Origin: Streptomyces sp. P9-A4
Lineage (GTDB): Bacteria; Actinomycetota; Actinomycetes; Streptomycetales; Streptomycetaceae
Direction of reading: 5' to 3'
DNA length: 64,000 nt
Assembly (NCBI RefSeq): GCF_036634195.1
Contig: NZ_JAZIFY010000001.1
Coordinates: forward strand, 4,660,501 to 4,724,500
The notes under the pieces were generated by a model. It was not told where the DNA came from and searched no databases. It worked only from the letters and a program-made list of their open reading frames with translations. A program made the position numbers and the translations under genes. Numbering within the stretch: position 1 is the first letter of the stretch; the number at the start of each line of letters is the position of its first letter. Shown one piece after another: positions 1 through 7,840 of this stretch.

Positions 1-1109
1 TCGCTGAGGACCTCACCCTCGACGTTGGTCGGGATGCCGCCCATGGCGTAGTGCGCGGTGGGCTGGATCGGGATCGGGTCCGTGTACGGCTCGATGCCGA
101 GGTACGTACGGGCGAACTCGGTGATGTCCGGGAGCTTGGCGTCCAGCTGCTCCGGCGGGAGGTGCGTCAGGTCCAGGTAGACGTGGTCGCCCTCGGGACC
201 GCAGCCGCGGCCCTCGCGGATCTCCGTGTAGATGGAGCGGGAGACGACGTCACGGGACGCGAGGTCCTTCATGACCGGCGCGTACTTCTCCATGAAGCGC
301 TCGCCGTCCTTGTTGCGGAGGATGCCGCCCTCACCGCGGGCGCCCTCCGTCAGCAGGATGCCCATGCGCCAGATGCCCGTCGGGTGGAACTGGAAGAACT
401 CCATGTCCTCCAGGGGCAGACCGCGGCGGTAGCAGGCGGCCTGGCCGTCACCGGTCAGGGTGTGGGCGTTGGAGGTCACCTTGAAGAACTTGCCGGTGCC
501 GCCGGAGGCGTAGATGACGGCCTTGGCCTGGAAGATGTGGATCTCGCCGGTGGCGAGCTCGTACGCGACCACGCCGGCCGACTTCTTGACGCCGTCCTCC
601 TCGACCAGGAGCTGGTCCAGGACGTAGAACTCGTTGAAGAACTCCACGCCCTCCTTGACGCAGTTCTGGTACAGCGTCTGGAGGATCATGTGGCCGGTGC
701 GGTCCGCGGCGTAGCAGGACCGGCGGACCGGGGCCTCGCCGTGGTTGCGGGAGTGGCCGCCGAAGCGGCGCTGGTCGATGGTGCCGTTCGGGGTGCGGTT
801 GAACGGCAGGCCCATCTTCTCCAGGTCGAGGACGGCGTCGATGGCCTCCTTCGCCAGGATCTCGGCGGCGTCCTGGTCGACCAGGTAGTCACCGCCCTTG
901 ACCGTGTCGAAGGTGTGCCACTCCCAGTTGTCCTCCTCCACGTTCGCCAGCGCGGCGGCCATGCCGCCCTGCGCGGCGCCCGTGTGGGAGCGGGTGGGGT
1001 AGAGCTTCGTCAGCACGGCGGTGCGGCTGCGCTTCGTCGACTCGATGGCCGCGCGCATGCCGGCGCCACCGGCGCCGACGATGACGGTGTCGTACTTGTG
1101 GATCTTCAT
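1..1109 (-). CDS. sdhA: Succinate dehydrogenase flavoprotein subunit (3' end outside window)
   Basis: Oxidises succinate to fumarate in complex II of the TCA cycle and respiratory chain, on the cytoplasmic face of the membrane. The first 369 codons are visible. They show an N-terminal FAD-binding glycine motif (GAGGAG, about residues 12-17), the SHTGAAQGG segment whose His (about 42) is the covalent FAD ligand in the family, and the FHPTG and TEGARGEGG active-site segments. It starts at ATG 24 bp after sdhD, and sdhB would be expected beyond position 1. It is truncated only by the window edge. Confidence 0.97.
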   Translation of the reverse strand, partial: MKIHKYDTVIVGAGGAGMRAAIESTKRSRTAVLTKLYPTRSHTGAAQGGMAAALANVEEDNWEWHTFDTVKGGDYLVDQDAAEILAKEAIDAVLDLEKMGLPFNRTPNGTIDQRRFGGHSRNHGEAPVRRSCYAADRTGHMILQTLYQNCVKEGVEFFNEFYVLDQLLVEEDGVKKSAGVVAYELATGEIHIFQAKAVIYASGGTGKFFKVTSNAHTLTGDGQAACYRRGLPLEDMEFFQFHPTGIWRMGILLTEGARGEGGILRNKDGERFMEKYAPVMKDLASRDVVSRSIYTEIREGRGCGPEGDHVYLDLTHLPPEQLDAKLPDITEFARTYLGIEPYTDPIPIQPTAHYAMGGIPTNVEGEVLS

Positions 1110-1133
1110 GAGTGGATTACCTCAGCCCCGTGC

Positions 1134-1613
1134 CTAGCGGATGTTCGGGTCGAAGGTGAAGATCACCAGCGTGCCCAGAAGGATGGTGAACACCGTGGCG
1201 GTGTACAGCAGGCCCTTGAGCCACAGGCGCGTGTTGGCCCGCTCCGCGTAGTCGTTGATGACGGTACGGAGGCCGTTGGCGCCGTGCAGCATGGCGAGCC
1301 AGAGCATCAGCAGGTCCCAGACCTGCCAGAACGGGGACGCCCAGCGGCCGGCCACGAAGGCGAAGCCGATCTTGGAGACGCCGCCGTCCAGGAAGAGCTG
1401 GATCAGCAGGTGGCCGAGGACCAGGACGACGAGCACGATGCCCGAGAGGCGCATGAAGAGCCACGCGGCCATCTCGAAGTTGCCGCGGGTCGCGCGCGGG
1501 GTCTTGCCGGTGCGCTTGCGCGGGGCCTCGATGTACGGCGCGGGGTTGTCCACGTCGTAGTGGGCGCCGCCCTCGACGGGGCCGATCGCGGCGGAGGTCG
1601 TGTCAGCAGACAT
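1134..1613 (-). CDS. sdhD: Succinate dehydrogenase hydrophobic membrane anchor subunit
   Basis: A 159-residue membrane anchor of complex II that helps bind quinone and haem. About 45 hydrophilic residues precede three hydrophobic helices. Helix I carries LGHLLIQ, and the family-typical LHGANGLRTVINDY lies at the second helix boundary. It sits 8 bp after sdhC and 24 bp before sdhA on the same strand, so the three are one operon. Assignment as SdhD rather than SdhC rests on gene order and this motif. Confidence 0.93.
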   Translation of the reverse strand: MSADTTSAAIGPVEGGAHYDVDNPAPYIEAPRKRTGKTPRATRGNFEMAAWLFMRLSGIVLVVLVLGHLLIQLFLDGGVSKIGFAFVAGRWASPFWQVWDLLMLWLAMLHGANGLRTVINDYAERANTRLWLKGLLYTATVFTILLGTLVIFTFDPNIR

Positions 1614-1621
1614 GAGTGGCG

Positions 1622-2002
1622 TCAGCTCCCGAACAGTTCACGTGCGGCGTGGCCGAGGACGGGGTACAGCGAGCCCGCCATCAGGACGACCCAGATGCCC
1701 ACGACGGTCCAGAGCATCTGCTTCTGGTAGCGCGGGCCCTTGGACCAGAAGTCCACGGCGATGACACGGAGACCGTTCAGCGCGTGGAAGAGGATGGCGG
1801 CGACGAGGCCGTACTCCAGAAGAGCGACGATCGGCGTCTTGTAGGTCGCGACGACCTCGTCGTACGCCTCGGGGGAGACGCGGACGAGAGCGGTGTCCAG
1901 CACGTGTACGAACAGGAAGAAGAAGATGAGGACGCCGGTGACTCGATGAGCCACCCAGCTCCACATTCCTTCCCGGCCGCGGTACAGCGTTCCAGCCGGC
2001 AC
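1622..2002 (-). CDS. sdhC: Succinate dehydrogenase cytochrome b556 subunit
   Basis: A 126-residue integral membrane subunit with three helices. The WSWVAHRVTG segment and the later LFHALNGLRV segment contain the conserved His residues expected to ligate haem b. A GTG start is chosen because a GGAGGG Shine-Dalgarno sequence lies about 8 nt upstream. It is the first gene of the sdh operon. The upstream OHCU decarboxylase gene is on the same strand but separated by 192 bp, so a separate sdh promoter is likely. Confidence 0.94.
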   Translation of the reverse strand: MPAGTLYRGREGMWSWVAHRVTGVLIFFFLFVHVLDTALVRVSPEAYDEVVATYKTPIVALLEYGLVAAILFHALNGLRVIAVDFWSKGPRYQKQMLWTVVGIWVVLMAGSLYPVLGHAARELFGS

Positions 2003-2194
2003 GGAAAAACCCTCCGGGAGCGGGGATCAGGGTCGGCCGGCTTCTCTGTCGGTTCGACCCGGCCGGGTACGGTCCACCGGCCCCGGTCATCGTAGCGACG
2101 ACTTGTCGGTTCGCTCGCGCGGGGTCCATCGGTGTGATCAAACAGGCACGGACGGGCTATCGCACAGGCCGGAAACACCGCATTTCGGACGAAA

Positions 2195-2770
2195 TCACGG
2201 TGCGGAGTGTCGCGGTGTGAGTCCTTCGGCCAGCCGGAAGGCCAGGCGGGCGCGGGCGAGCCGCCGCAGTTCCTCGGCCGCGATCACCCTTTCCTCCTCC
2301 GGTTCGTTGCCGAGACGTGACCGGATGCCTGCCAATACCTGGTCGAGACGCTCCCCGGGGCGCACTCCGTCGAGGCTGATCACGAACGCGTGTCCGAAGC
2401 TGCTCTCGTACGCGGCATGGGCGGCCCGCAGCGCGGTGCGCGCCGCCGGCGGCGCGTCGGGGTGCGGCAGGGCCGAGGACTCGGCGGCCAGGGCGTCGTC
2501 GAGATCGGCGCGGGACAGGTCGTACCCGGCCTCGTCGGTGGCGGCGAGCAGGGCGTCCACCGTCGGGTACGGGCGGTGCGCCGCCACCCGTTCGGCCCAG
2601 CGGTGACTGTGGCAGCAGGAGAGGAGCAGGGCCTCGGCCTCGGCGGGGGAGGCGGCGTTGAAGCGGGTCAGCCCGTGGAAGGGGCCCTTGACCTGGGCGG
2701 GTATCGCGGGGGTGGCAGACGTGTCCGTGGAGCCCGGCTTCCGGCAGGGGACGTGGGTGTCGCTGGTCAG
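2195..2770 (-). CDS. 2-oxo-4-hydroxy-4-carboxy-5-ureidoimidazoline (OHCU) decarboxylase, probable CTG start
   Basis: Decarboxylates OHCU to S-allantoin in urate degradation. The family core begins at LTRFNAAS and includes a catalytic-type His in CCHSHRWAERV and the ESSFGHAFVISLDG segment. The frame stays open upstream to 3073, but that would overlap the divergent hexosaminidase gene and its signal peptide. The only well-placed start near the domain is CTG at 2770, with GGAG 6 nt before it, giving 191 residues against a family length of about 165-175. GTG codons further upstream have no visible ribosome site. Function is confident; the start is an inference. Confidence 0.78.
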   Translation of the reverse strand: MTSDTHVPCRKPGSTDTSATPAIPAQVKGPFHGLTRFNAASPAEAEALLLSCCHSHRWAERVAAHRPYPTVDALLAATDEAGYDLSRADLDDALAAESSALPHPDAPPAARTALRAAHAAYESSFGHAFVISLDGVRPGERLDQVLAGIRSRLGNEPEEERVIAAEELRRLARARLAFRLAEGLTPRHSAP

Positions 2771-3009
2771 CGTGGGCTCCGGTACTCCGGGACGGGTGGG
2801 GCGGATCGCGCGCGGGACGGGCGCGATGGGGTGGGTGTGACGCAACGTTATCGACGGGACGAGGGAAGTGTCCGACGGATGCGCGAATTTCACCCGGAAG
2901 GGAGAGTTTCGGAACACATGATGGACGAAAGGGTTCCGGTCGTCGCTCCGCACCGTCCCCGGCCCGTCCCCCGATTGGCCGGACCGCCCGCCGTACGGGA
3001 GGATTCCGA

Positions 3010-4629
3010 ATGATGCGGTACTCCATACGAGGGCCCCACAAGGGCCCCGCACTCCTGGCGACCGCGGTGGCACTGGTCACCGTGGCGGCCTGTTCGAACG
3101 GCTCCCCCTCCGGAGCGCCGTCCCCTTCCACCACCGGGAGCACGGCCACGAGCGCCGCGCCCACCAGCGCGCCGCCCAGCCCGAAGCCCACGCCGACCCG
3201 GACCTACCCCCTCTCCACGGCGCCCCGCACGGTGCCCGCGGTCCGCTCCCACGAGGCCGCCCGCGGCCCCGGCTGGAAGCCCGCGCCCACGGCCGGGGTC
3301 GTCCTCGCCGCGAACAGCGAGGGCCTCGCCGACGAGGCGAAGCTGCTCGCCGGGGAACTCGGCGTCCCGTACCGGGGCGCCACCGCCGCCGGGCCCGGCG
3401 ACGTCGAACTGGCCCTGGGCGGGAAGGGCGCCCCCGAGTCGTACGTCCTGACCGTCCGCGACGACCGGGTCCGGATCAGCGGCCCCGACGAGGCGGGCGT
3501 CTTCTACGGCACCCGCACCCTCAAGCAGTCCGTGAAGGCCACCGGCGCGATGCCCGAGGGGACCGTCACCGACCGGCCCGCGAAGCCGCAGCGCGGACTC
3601 AACGTCGACATCGCCCGCAAGTACTTCACGGCCGGCTGGATCGAGGACCGCATCCGGGAGATGGGCGACCTCAAGCTCAACCAGCTCGGACTGCACTTCT
3701 CCGACGACCAGGGCTTCCGCATCGCCTCCGACAGCCACCCCGAGATCGTCTCCGCCCAGCACCTCACCAAGGCCGAGGTCCGCCGCATCCTGGCCCTGGC
3801 CGCGAGCCGGCACGTCACCGTCGTCCCCGAGATCGACTCCCCGGGACACCTCGGCGCCGTCATCGCCGCCCACCCGGACCTCCAGCTGCGCAGCGCGGGC
3901 GGCCGGACACCGCGCGGGGCCGTCGACATCGCGAACCCGGCCTCGGCGAAGATCGTCGACGACCTGCTGCGCGAGTACACCCAGCTCTTCCCCGGGGCGT
4001 ACTGGCACCTCGGGGCCGACGAGTACGTCGCCCTGATGGCCAAGGACCCCGAGGCCACCTACCCGCAGCTCGCCCGCGCCGCCCGCGCGAAGTACGGGGC
4101 GGACGCGCGTGTCCAGGACCTGGCCACCGGCTGGCTCAACGACCGCGCCGCCGTCGTCCGCCCCACCGGCAAGACCCTCAAGGCCTGGAACGACGGCTTC
4201 TTCCCCGGCGGGGTGGTGAGCGCGGCCGGTGACATCGAGGTCGAGTACTGGACGGGCAAGGAGATCGGCGCCCGGCCGCCCGTCCCGTATCTGAGCGCGG
4301 GCCGGAAGCTGGTCAACCTCAACGACGAGTACCTCTACTACGTCCTCGGCCAGCCCAACGACTTCACGTACCCCACCGGCCGCCGCATCTACGAGCAGTG
4401 GACACCGCTCGTCGTGCGCGGCACGAGTCCCGTCCCCGCGCGGTACGACTCCCAGATCCTCGGCGCCCGCTTCGCCGTCTGGTGCGACCTGTCGAAGGCC
4501 CAGACCCAGGCCCAGGTCGCGGACGGCATCCGGATGCCGCTGACGGCGCTCGCGCAGAAGGTCTGGGACCCGGCGAAACCATCGCTGACCTGGGAGCAGT
4601 TCAGGACGCTGGCGGCGAAGGTGCGCTGA
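3010..4629 (+). CDS. Secreted lipoprotein beta-N-acetylhexosaminidase, GH20
   Basis: Exo-hydrolase that removes terminal N-acetylglucosamine (or GalNAc) from chitooligosaccharides or glycoconjugates outside the cell. The N-terminus is a lipoprotein signal with VAAC lipobox (Cys about 28) followed by a Ser/Pro/Thr linker. A GH20b-type N-domain (about 80-195) precedes a TIM barrel. The catalytic Asp-Glu pair is in HLGADEY (about D337-E338). GGAGG lies just upstream of two consecutive ATG codons (3010 and 3013), so the start is ambiguous by one residue. It stands alone, divergent from the OHCU decarboxylase gene. Confidence 0.93.
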   Translation: MMRYSIRGPHKGPALLATAVALVTVAACSNGSPSGAPSPSTTGSTATSAAPTSAPPSPKPTPTRTYPLSTAPRTVPAVRSHEAARGPGWKPAPTAGVVLAANSEGLADEAKLLAGELGVPYRGATAAGPGDVELALGGKGAPESYVLTVRDDRVRISGPDEAGVFYGTRTLKQSVKATGAMPEGTVTDRPAKPQRGLNVDIARKYFTAGWIEDRIREMGDLKLNQLGLHFSDDQGFRIASDSHPEIVSAQHLTKAEVRRILALAASRHVTVVPEIDSPGHLGAVIAAHPDLQLRSAGGRTPRGAVDIANPASAKIVDDLLREYTQLFPGAYWHLGADEYVALMAKDPEATYPQLARAARAKYGADARVQDLATGWLNDRAAVVRPTGKTLKAWNDGFFPGGVVSAAGDIEVEYWTGKEIGARPPVPYLSAGRKLVNLNDEYLYYVLGQPNDFTYPTGRRIYEQWTPLVVRGTSPVPARYDSQILGARFAVWCDLSKAQTQAQVADGIRMPLTALAQKVWDPAKPSLTWEQFRTLAAKVR

Positions 4630-4648
4630 GCGGGAGAAGGTCGCCAGC

Positions 4649-4679
4649 ATTCTGCTAGCGGTGCGACTAGAATGGTCGC
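4649..4679 (+). promoter_or_regulatory. Leaderless vapB promoter within an imperfect palindrome
   Basis: A 25-bp imperfect palindrome (4649-4673) with perfect outer arms ATTCT and AGAAT contains a good -10 hexamer, TAGAAT at 4668-4673. Only 6 nt separate it from the ATG, so the mRNA probably begins at the start codon. Placement over the -10 box suits autorepression by the antitoxin, as in other VapBC systems. Regulation is inferred. Confidence 0.6.
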
Positions 4680-4910
4680 ATGGCCACTCTCTATGTGCGG
4701 GACCTGTCCGAGGAAGCGCTGACCGAGCTGAAGATAAGGGCCGCCCGTAATCGGCAGTCCCTCCAGGCGTATGCGCGGACGCTGCTGGAGCAGGAAGCGG
4801 CGACGCCCTCGCTGGAGGATGTGATCGCCCGCATCCAGGGGCGCGTCACGGCCCGTCTGTCGACGGACGACGTGCTCGACGAGATCGACCGGGGAAGGCG
4901 GCGCGAGTGA
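4680..4910 (+). CDS. Ribbon-helix-helix antitoxin (VapB/FitA-like)
   Basis: A 76-residue antitoxin that should bind its own operator and neutralise the adjacent PIN toxin. The N-terminal MATLYVRDLSEEALTEL plus ALKIRAA-type segment is a ribbon-helix-helix DNA-binding fold. The acidic C-terminal part (about 45-76) would thread into the toxin active site. The stop overlaps the toxin start by 4 bp (GTGA), so translation is coupled. It appears to be leaderless, with TAGAAT 6 nt upstream. Confidence 0.88.
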   Translation: MATLYVRDLSEEALTELKIRAARNRQSLQAYARTLLEQEAATPSLEDVIARIQGRVTARLSTDDVLDEIDRGRRRE

Positions 4911-5329
4911 TCGTCATGGACGCGGGCGCGCTTGTCATGCTGCTGGCCGATGCGGGTCCGGTCGGCGCCGCGCTGCGGGAGCGGGTGAAGGGGGAGCGTC
5001 TGCTGGCCCCGTTTCTGGTCGACATCGAGGTGACCTCGGCGCTTCTGGGCCGGCACCGGGGCGGCAAGCTGACCGCGCGCGAGGTGGACGACGCCTGCGC
5101 GGCGTTCGCCGAGCTGCCACTGCGCAGAACGGAGCATCTCCCGCTGCTGCCCCGGGTGCGTGAACTGTTCGCCAACCTCAGCGCCTACGACGCCACGTAC
5201 GTGGCGCTCGCCGAGGGGTACGACGTTCCGCTGGTGACCAGTGACGGCCGGATCCGGGACGGCGCGCGGGCGACCCGGGCCAAGTGTCCGGTCGAGGTGT
5301 TCAACGACAAGGCCCTGGGGCTGCGATAG
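4907..5329 (+). CDS. PIN-domain ribonuclease toxin (VapC)
   Basis: A 140-residue PIN-domain protein, probably a Mg-dependent RNase of a type II toxin-antitoxin pair. The four acidic metal ligands expected of the family are present: D5 (MIVMDAG), E41 (VDIEVTSAL), D95 (SAYDATYVALAE) and D113 (TSDGRI). The GTG start overlaps the antitoxin stop. Length and motif spacing are normal and the gene looks intact. The RNA target cannot be read from the sequence. Confidence 0.9.
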   Translation: MIVMDAGALVMLLADAGPVGAALRERVKGERLLAPFLVDIEVTSALLGRHRGGKLTAREVDDACAAFAELPLRRTEHLPLLPRVRELFANLSAYDATYVALAEGYDVPLVTSDGRIRDGARATRAKCPVEVFNDKALGLR

Positions 5330-5409
5330 GGCGCCGTCGAACCTCTATGCAGCACGCCAGGGCCACTGGCATGATTCCGGCCGCGCAGTGACGTAAAAGC
5401 GCCCCTCGG

Positions 5410-5430
5410 CGCAGTAGTGGAAGTACTGCG
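5410..5430. promoter_or_regulatory. Inverted repeat upstream of the 5458 gene
   Basis: A perfect 7-7-7 inverted repeat (CGCAGTA, 7-nt spacer, TACTGCG) lies about 30 bp before the next start codon. It could be an operator or a small leader hairpin. Nothing identifies the binding protein. Confidence 0.35.
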
Positions 5431-5457
5431 TCCGTATCGGGTGGCGAGGAGGCGTCG

Positions 5458-6027
5458 ATGACGTCCGTGAGTTCGGCAACGGGCCGGAGCCTGCTGGAAC
5501 TGATCGACGGGGCCGACGAGCGAGGCCTGGCCGCGGCCGGGCTCGCCTGCCTCGATCGCTGTCTGCCCCTGCTCGCCGCCGACCGGTCCGACACCCTGCG
5601 CCCCGTCTGGGCGGCCGTCGCCCGCGGTGACGGGGACGCCTGGGGCGAGGCCGTCGCCAAGGCCCGCGTGGAGCTCGACGCCGACGGTTCGGCGGACGCC
5701 GGGGCCGTACGCGGAACGCTCGCGGACGCCCCGGCGGCCTGGACCGCCGACGCCCTGCGCGCCTGGGCCGGCGGATGCTCCGTCACCGCCCTCGCCCTGC
5801 ACGCGCGGTACGACGCCGCCGGAGCCTCCGACGGCCTCGTCGAGCGCTGCCGGGCCGGGGACGCCGAGGGCGCGGGCCCGCTGCTCGCCGGGGAGCTCCG
5901 CCGTCAGCGGGCCGTCCTCGAATCGGTCGCCCACGGCCCGACCGGACTGCGCCGGGCCCGTGAGCTGTCCGTCGAGGGTGGCAGGGTGCTGCGCGCGGTC
6001 GTCTCGCGCCGGGCCCGTACCGCCTGA
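5458..6027 (+). CDS. Conserved hypothetical protein, alanine-rich
   Basis: I do not recognise a named domain in these 189 residues. The protein looks helical, rich in Ala, Leu, Asp and Arg, with no signal peptide or membrane segment, and has a basic C-terminal tail (RVLRAVVSRRARTA). An excellent ribosome site (GAGGAGG, about 7 nt upstream) fixes the ATG. It is convergent with the Clp-N regulator gene, whose stop lies only 4 bp beyond its own. Codon use is typical of the surroundings, so it is a real gene of unknown function. Confidence 0.8.
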   Translation: MTSVSSATGRSLLELIDGADERGLAAAGLACLDRCLPLLAADRSDTLRPVWAAVARGDGDAWGEAVAKARVELDADGSADAGAVRGTLADAPAAWTADALRAWAGGCSVTALALHARYDAAGASDGLVERCRAGDAEGAGPLLAGELRRQRAVLESVAHGPTGLRRARELSVEGGRVLRAVVSRRARTA

Positions 6028-6031
6028 ACCC

Positions 6032-6775
6032 TCAGGAACCGTCCTCCGGCGCCGCGATCGTCGCCGAGGCGATCGTCTCGGCGATCTCCCGCTCCGCCGT
6101 CGCCTTGTCGAGGCCGAGGCCGGTGAGGACGCCCTCGCCGTCCTCGTGCTCCAGGAGGGCGAGCAGGATGTGCTCGGTGCCGACGTAGTTGTGGTCGAGG
6201 CGCAGGGCCTCGCGGAACGTCAGCTCCAGGACCTTCTTCGCCGCGGCGTCGTACGGGACGAGCGCGGGCGCCTCGGCGGCGGCCGGCGGCAGGGTCGCCG
6301 TGAAGGCCTCCCGGACCTGCTCCGGGCTCACGCCCCGGGAGGCGATCCAGAGCGCCGCGAGCCCTTCGGGCTCGGCCAGCAGGCCGAGCGCCAGGTGGGC
6401 GGGGAGGATCTCGTCGTTCCCGGCGGCGGTGGCCTCGTTCTGAGAGGCCATGACCACGTTCCGCGCCCGGGGGGTGAAGCGGCTGAACCCCGCGTTCGGG
6501 TCCATCTTCTCCGCGTCCGGCTCCTTGGGCACGAAGCGCTTCTGGGCCGCCTGGCGGGTGACGCCCATGCTGCGGCCGATATCGGTCCAGGAGGCGCCGG
6601 AGCGCCGGGCCTGGTCCACGAAGTGGCCGATGAGGTGGTCGGCGACATCGCCGAGGTGGTCCGCCGCGATGACGGCGCCGGAGAGCTGCTCCAGGGCGTC
6701 GGGGTGGACCTTCTTGATCGCTTCGATGAGCTCGTCGAGACGGACGGGCACCTGCAGACCGACTGGATTCGTCAT
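6032..6775 (-). CDS. Clp N-terminal-domain protein with helix-turn-helix, probable transcriptional regulator
   Basis: A 247-residue cytoplasmic protein. Residues about 62-81 (WTDIGRSMGVTRQAAQKRF) form a clear helix-turn-helix. Residues about 98-240 carry the two Clp-N repeats seen in ClpA/ClpC N-domains (GLLAEPEG and the VGTEHILLALLEHEDGEG segment), but no AAA+ ATPase follows. It is therefore not a chaperone ATPase. The ATG at 6775 is preferred over an upstream TTG because a consensus promoter with 17-bp spacer ends 7 nt before it, implying leaderless initiation. The operator half-sites over that promoter suggest autoregulation. The effector is unknown. Confidence 0.82.
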   Translation of the reverse strand: MTNPVGLQVPVRLDELIEAIKKVHPDALEQLSGAVIAADHLGDVADHLIGHFVDQARRSGASWTDIGRSMGVTRQAAQKRFVPKEPDAEKMDPNAGFSRFTPRARNVVMASQNEATAAGNDEILPAHLALGLLAEPEGLAALWIASRGVSPEQVREAFTATLPPAAAEAPALVPYDAAAKKVLELTFREALRLDHNYVGTEHILLALLEHEDGEGVLTGLGLDKATAEREIAETIASATIAAPEDGS

Positions 6776-6823
6776 GAGCGCAACCCTAGGTTGACACCTT
6801 CCCACTGTCAACCGTCAGTTGAC
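6776..6823 (-). promoter_or_regulatory. Consensus promoter with three operator half-sites, upstream of the Clp-N regulator
   Basis: On the minus strand a perfect -35 TTGACA (6811-6806) and -10 TAGGGT (6788-6783) are 17 bp apart, and the ATG follows 7 nt later. Superimposed are GTTGACA (6790-6796), TGTCAAC (6806-6812) and GTTGAC (6818-6823) read on the plus strand. They form two overlapping inverted repeats with spacers of 9 and 5 bp. A repressor bound here would cover both core promoter elements. Confidence 0.75.
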
Positions 6824-6885
6824 GGCGGGAAGGTGCAATACGCCCTGGGCAGGAGAGACGCGTGAGGAAGAAGGGGGAAATGGGA

Positions 6886-6956
6886 GACGACCGGGGCCGC
6901 CACCCCCCACAGGAGAGGCCCCGGTCGTCATCCACGGAGCCGCAGCACGGCTCCGT
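6886..6956. terminator. Two consecutive perfect hairpins in a divergent intergenic region
   Basis: The first hairpin has a perfect 13-bp stem (6886-6898 with 6917-6929, 18-nt loop). The second has a perfect 9-bp stem (6934-6942 with 6948-6956, 5-nt loop). They sit between divergent genes, where no terminator is needed. They may end a small RNA or form part of the sigma-factor leader. The rest of 6824-7090 shows only a TAGCGT -10-like hexamer at 7065-7070. Confidence 0.5.
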
Positions 6957-7090
6957 ACTCCTTTCAGCGCCGGGGCCACGATTTCTGTCACACCGCGCAC
7001 CCCGCCCGAAGGCTGCAAGTTGCACGAAGGGCACGGATCGCGTGGACGTGGCGCCGGGACACGACGTAGCGTGCAGATGCGCGAGGCAGC

Positions 7091-7840
7091 GTGGCGGTGG
7101 TGACCAGCCGCGATGAAGCGACGACGCGACCGACGAACAGGGTTTGGGGAGTGCTGGGGGACGACGCGGAGCTGACGGCCGCGGTGCTCGCTGCGCAGGA
7201 CGGGGACGAGAACGCCTTCCGTGCTGTGTATCGCGCCGTGCATCCACGGTTGCTCGGCTACATACGCACACTGGTCGGCGACGCCGACGCGGAGGACGTC
7301 GCCTCGGAATCCTGGCTCCAGATAACCCGCGACCTCGACCGCTTCGACGGCGACGCCGACCGCTTCCGCGGCTGGGCGGCCCGGATCGCCCGCAACCGCG
7401 CCCTCGACCACATCCGGATGCGCGGCAGGCGGCCTGTCGTCGGCGGCGACGAGACCGAGCTGACCGACAAGCCCGCCGCGTCCGACACCGCGGGCGAAGC
7501 CCTGGAGGCGCTGGCCACCGGCCACACCATGGATCTGATCGCCCAGCTGCCGCAGGACCAGGCCGAGGCCGTCGTCCTCCGGGTCGTCGTCGGCCTGGAC
7601 GCCAAGAGCGCCGCCGACGCCCTGGGGAAACGCCCCGGCGCCGTACGCACCGCCGCCCACCGCGGTCTCAAGAAGCTCGCCGAACTCCTCGGCGTCGACG
7701 ACGGCGCGGCGGGCCCGGACGGCGCCGGCGAGCCCGCCGTATCGCTGGACGGTGTGCCTCCGCAACGTGGCCGTGGTCTCGGCGCCGTGGCCCCCGGCGG
7801 TGTGACGCAATCACGTCCGCGTACGCAGAAGGACATGTGA
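7091..7840 (+). CDS. ECF-type RNA polymerase sigma factor
   Basis: A 249-residue alternative sigma factor that directs RNA polymerase to an unknown regulon. Region 2 spans about residues 40-115 (FRAVYRAVHPRLLGYIRTLVG, then DRFRGWAARIARNRALDHIR). Region 4 spans about 155-205 (LPQDQAEAVVLRVVVGLDAKSAADALGKRPGAVRTAAHRGL). The GTG at 7091 follows GAGG at 4 nt; GTG 7151 is an alternative start. Its stop overlaps the next start by one base (TGATG), so the two genes are translationally coupled and probably functionally linked. The C-terminal 45 residues are low-complexity. Confidence 0.88.
   Translation: MAVVTSRDEATTRPTNRVWGVLGDDAELTAAVLAAQDGDENAFRAVYRAVHPRLLGYIRTLVGDADAEDVASESWLQITRDLDRFDGDADRFRGWAARIARNRALDHIRMRGRRPVVGGDETELTDKPAASDTAGEALEALATGHTMDLIAQLPQDQAEAVVLRVVVGLDAKSAADALGKRPGAVRTAAHRGLKKLAELLGVDDGAAGPDGAGEPAVSLDGVPPQRGRGLGAVAPGGVTQSRPRTQKDM

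Noticed and set aside
51..1730. Long open plus-strand frame over sdhA, sdhD and sdhC
   Set aside because: Antisense frames stay open in high-GC DNA. The minus-strand products are unmistakable succinate dehydrogenase subunits.
2890..4650. Long minus-strand frame opposite the hexosaminidase
   Set aside because: Composition is the mirror of the coding strand, with no domain and no ribosome site. The plus-strand GH20 protein is clear.
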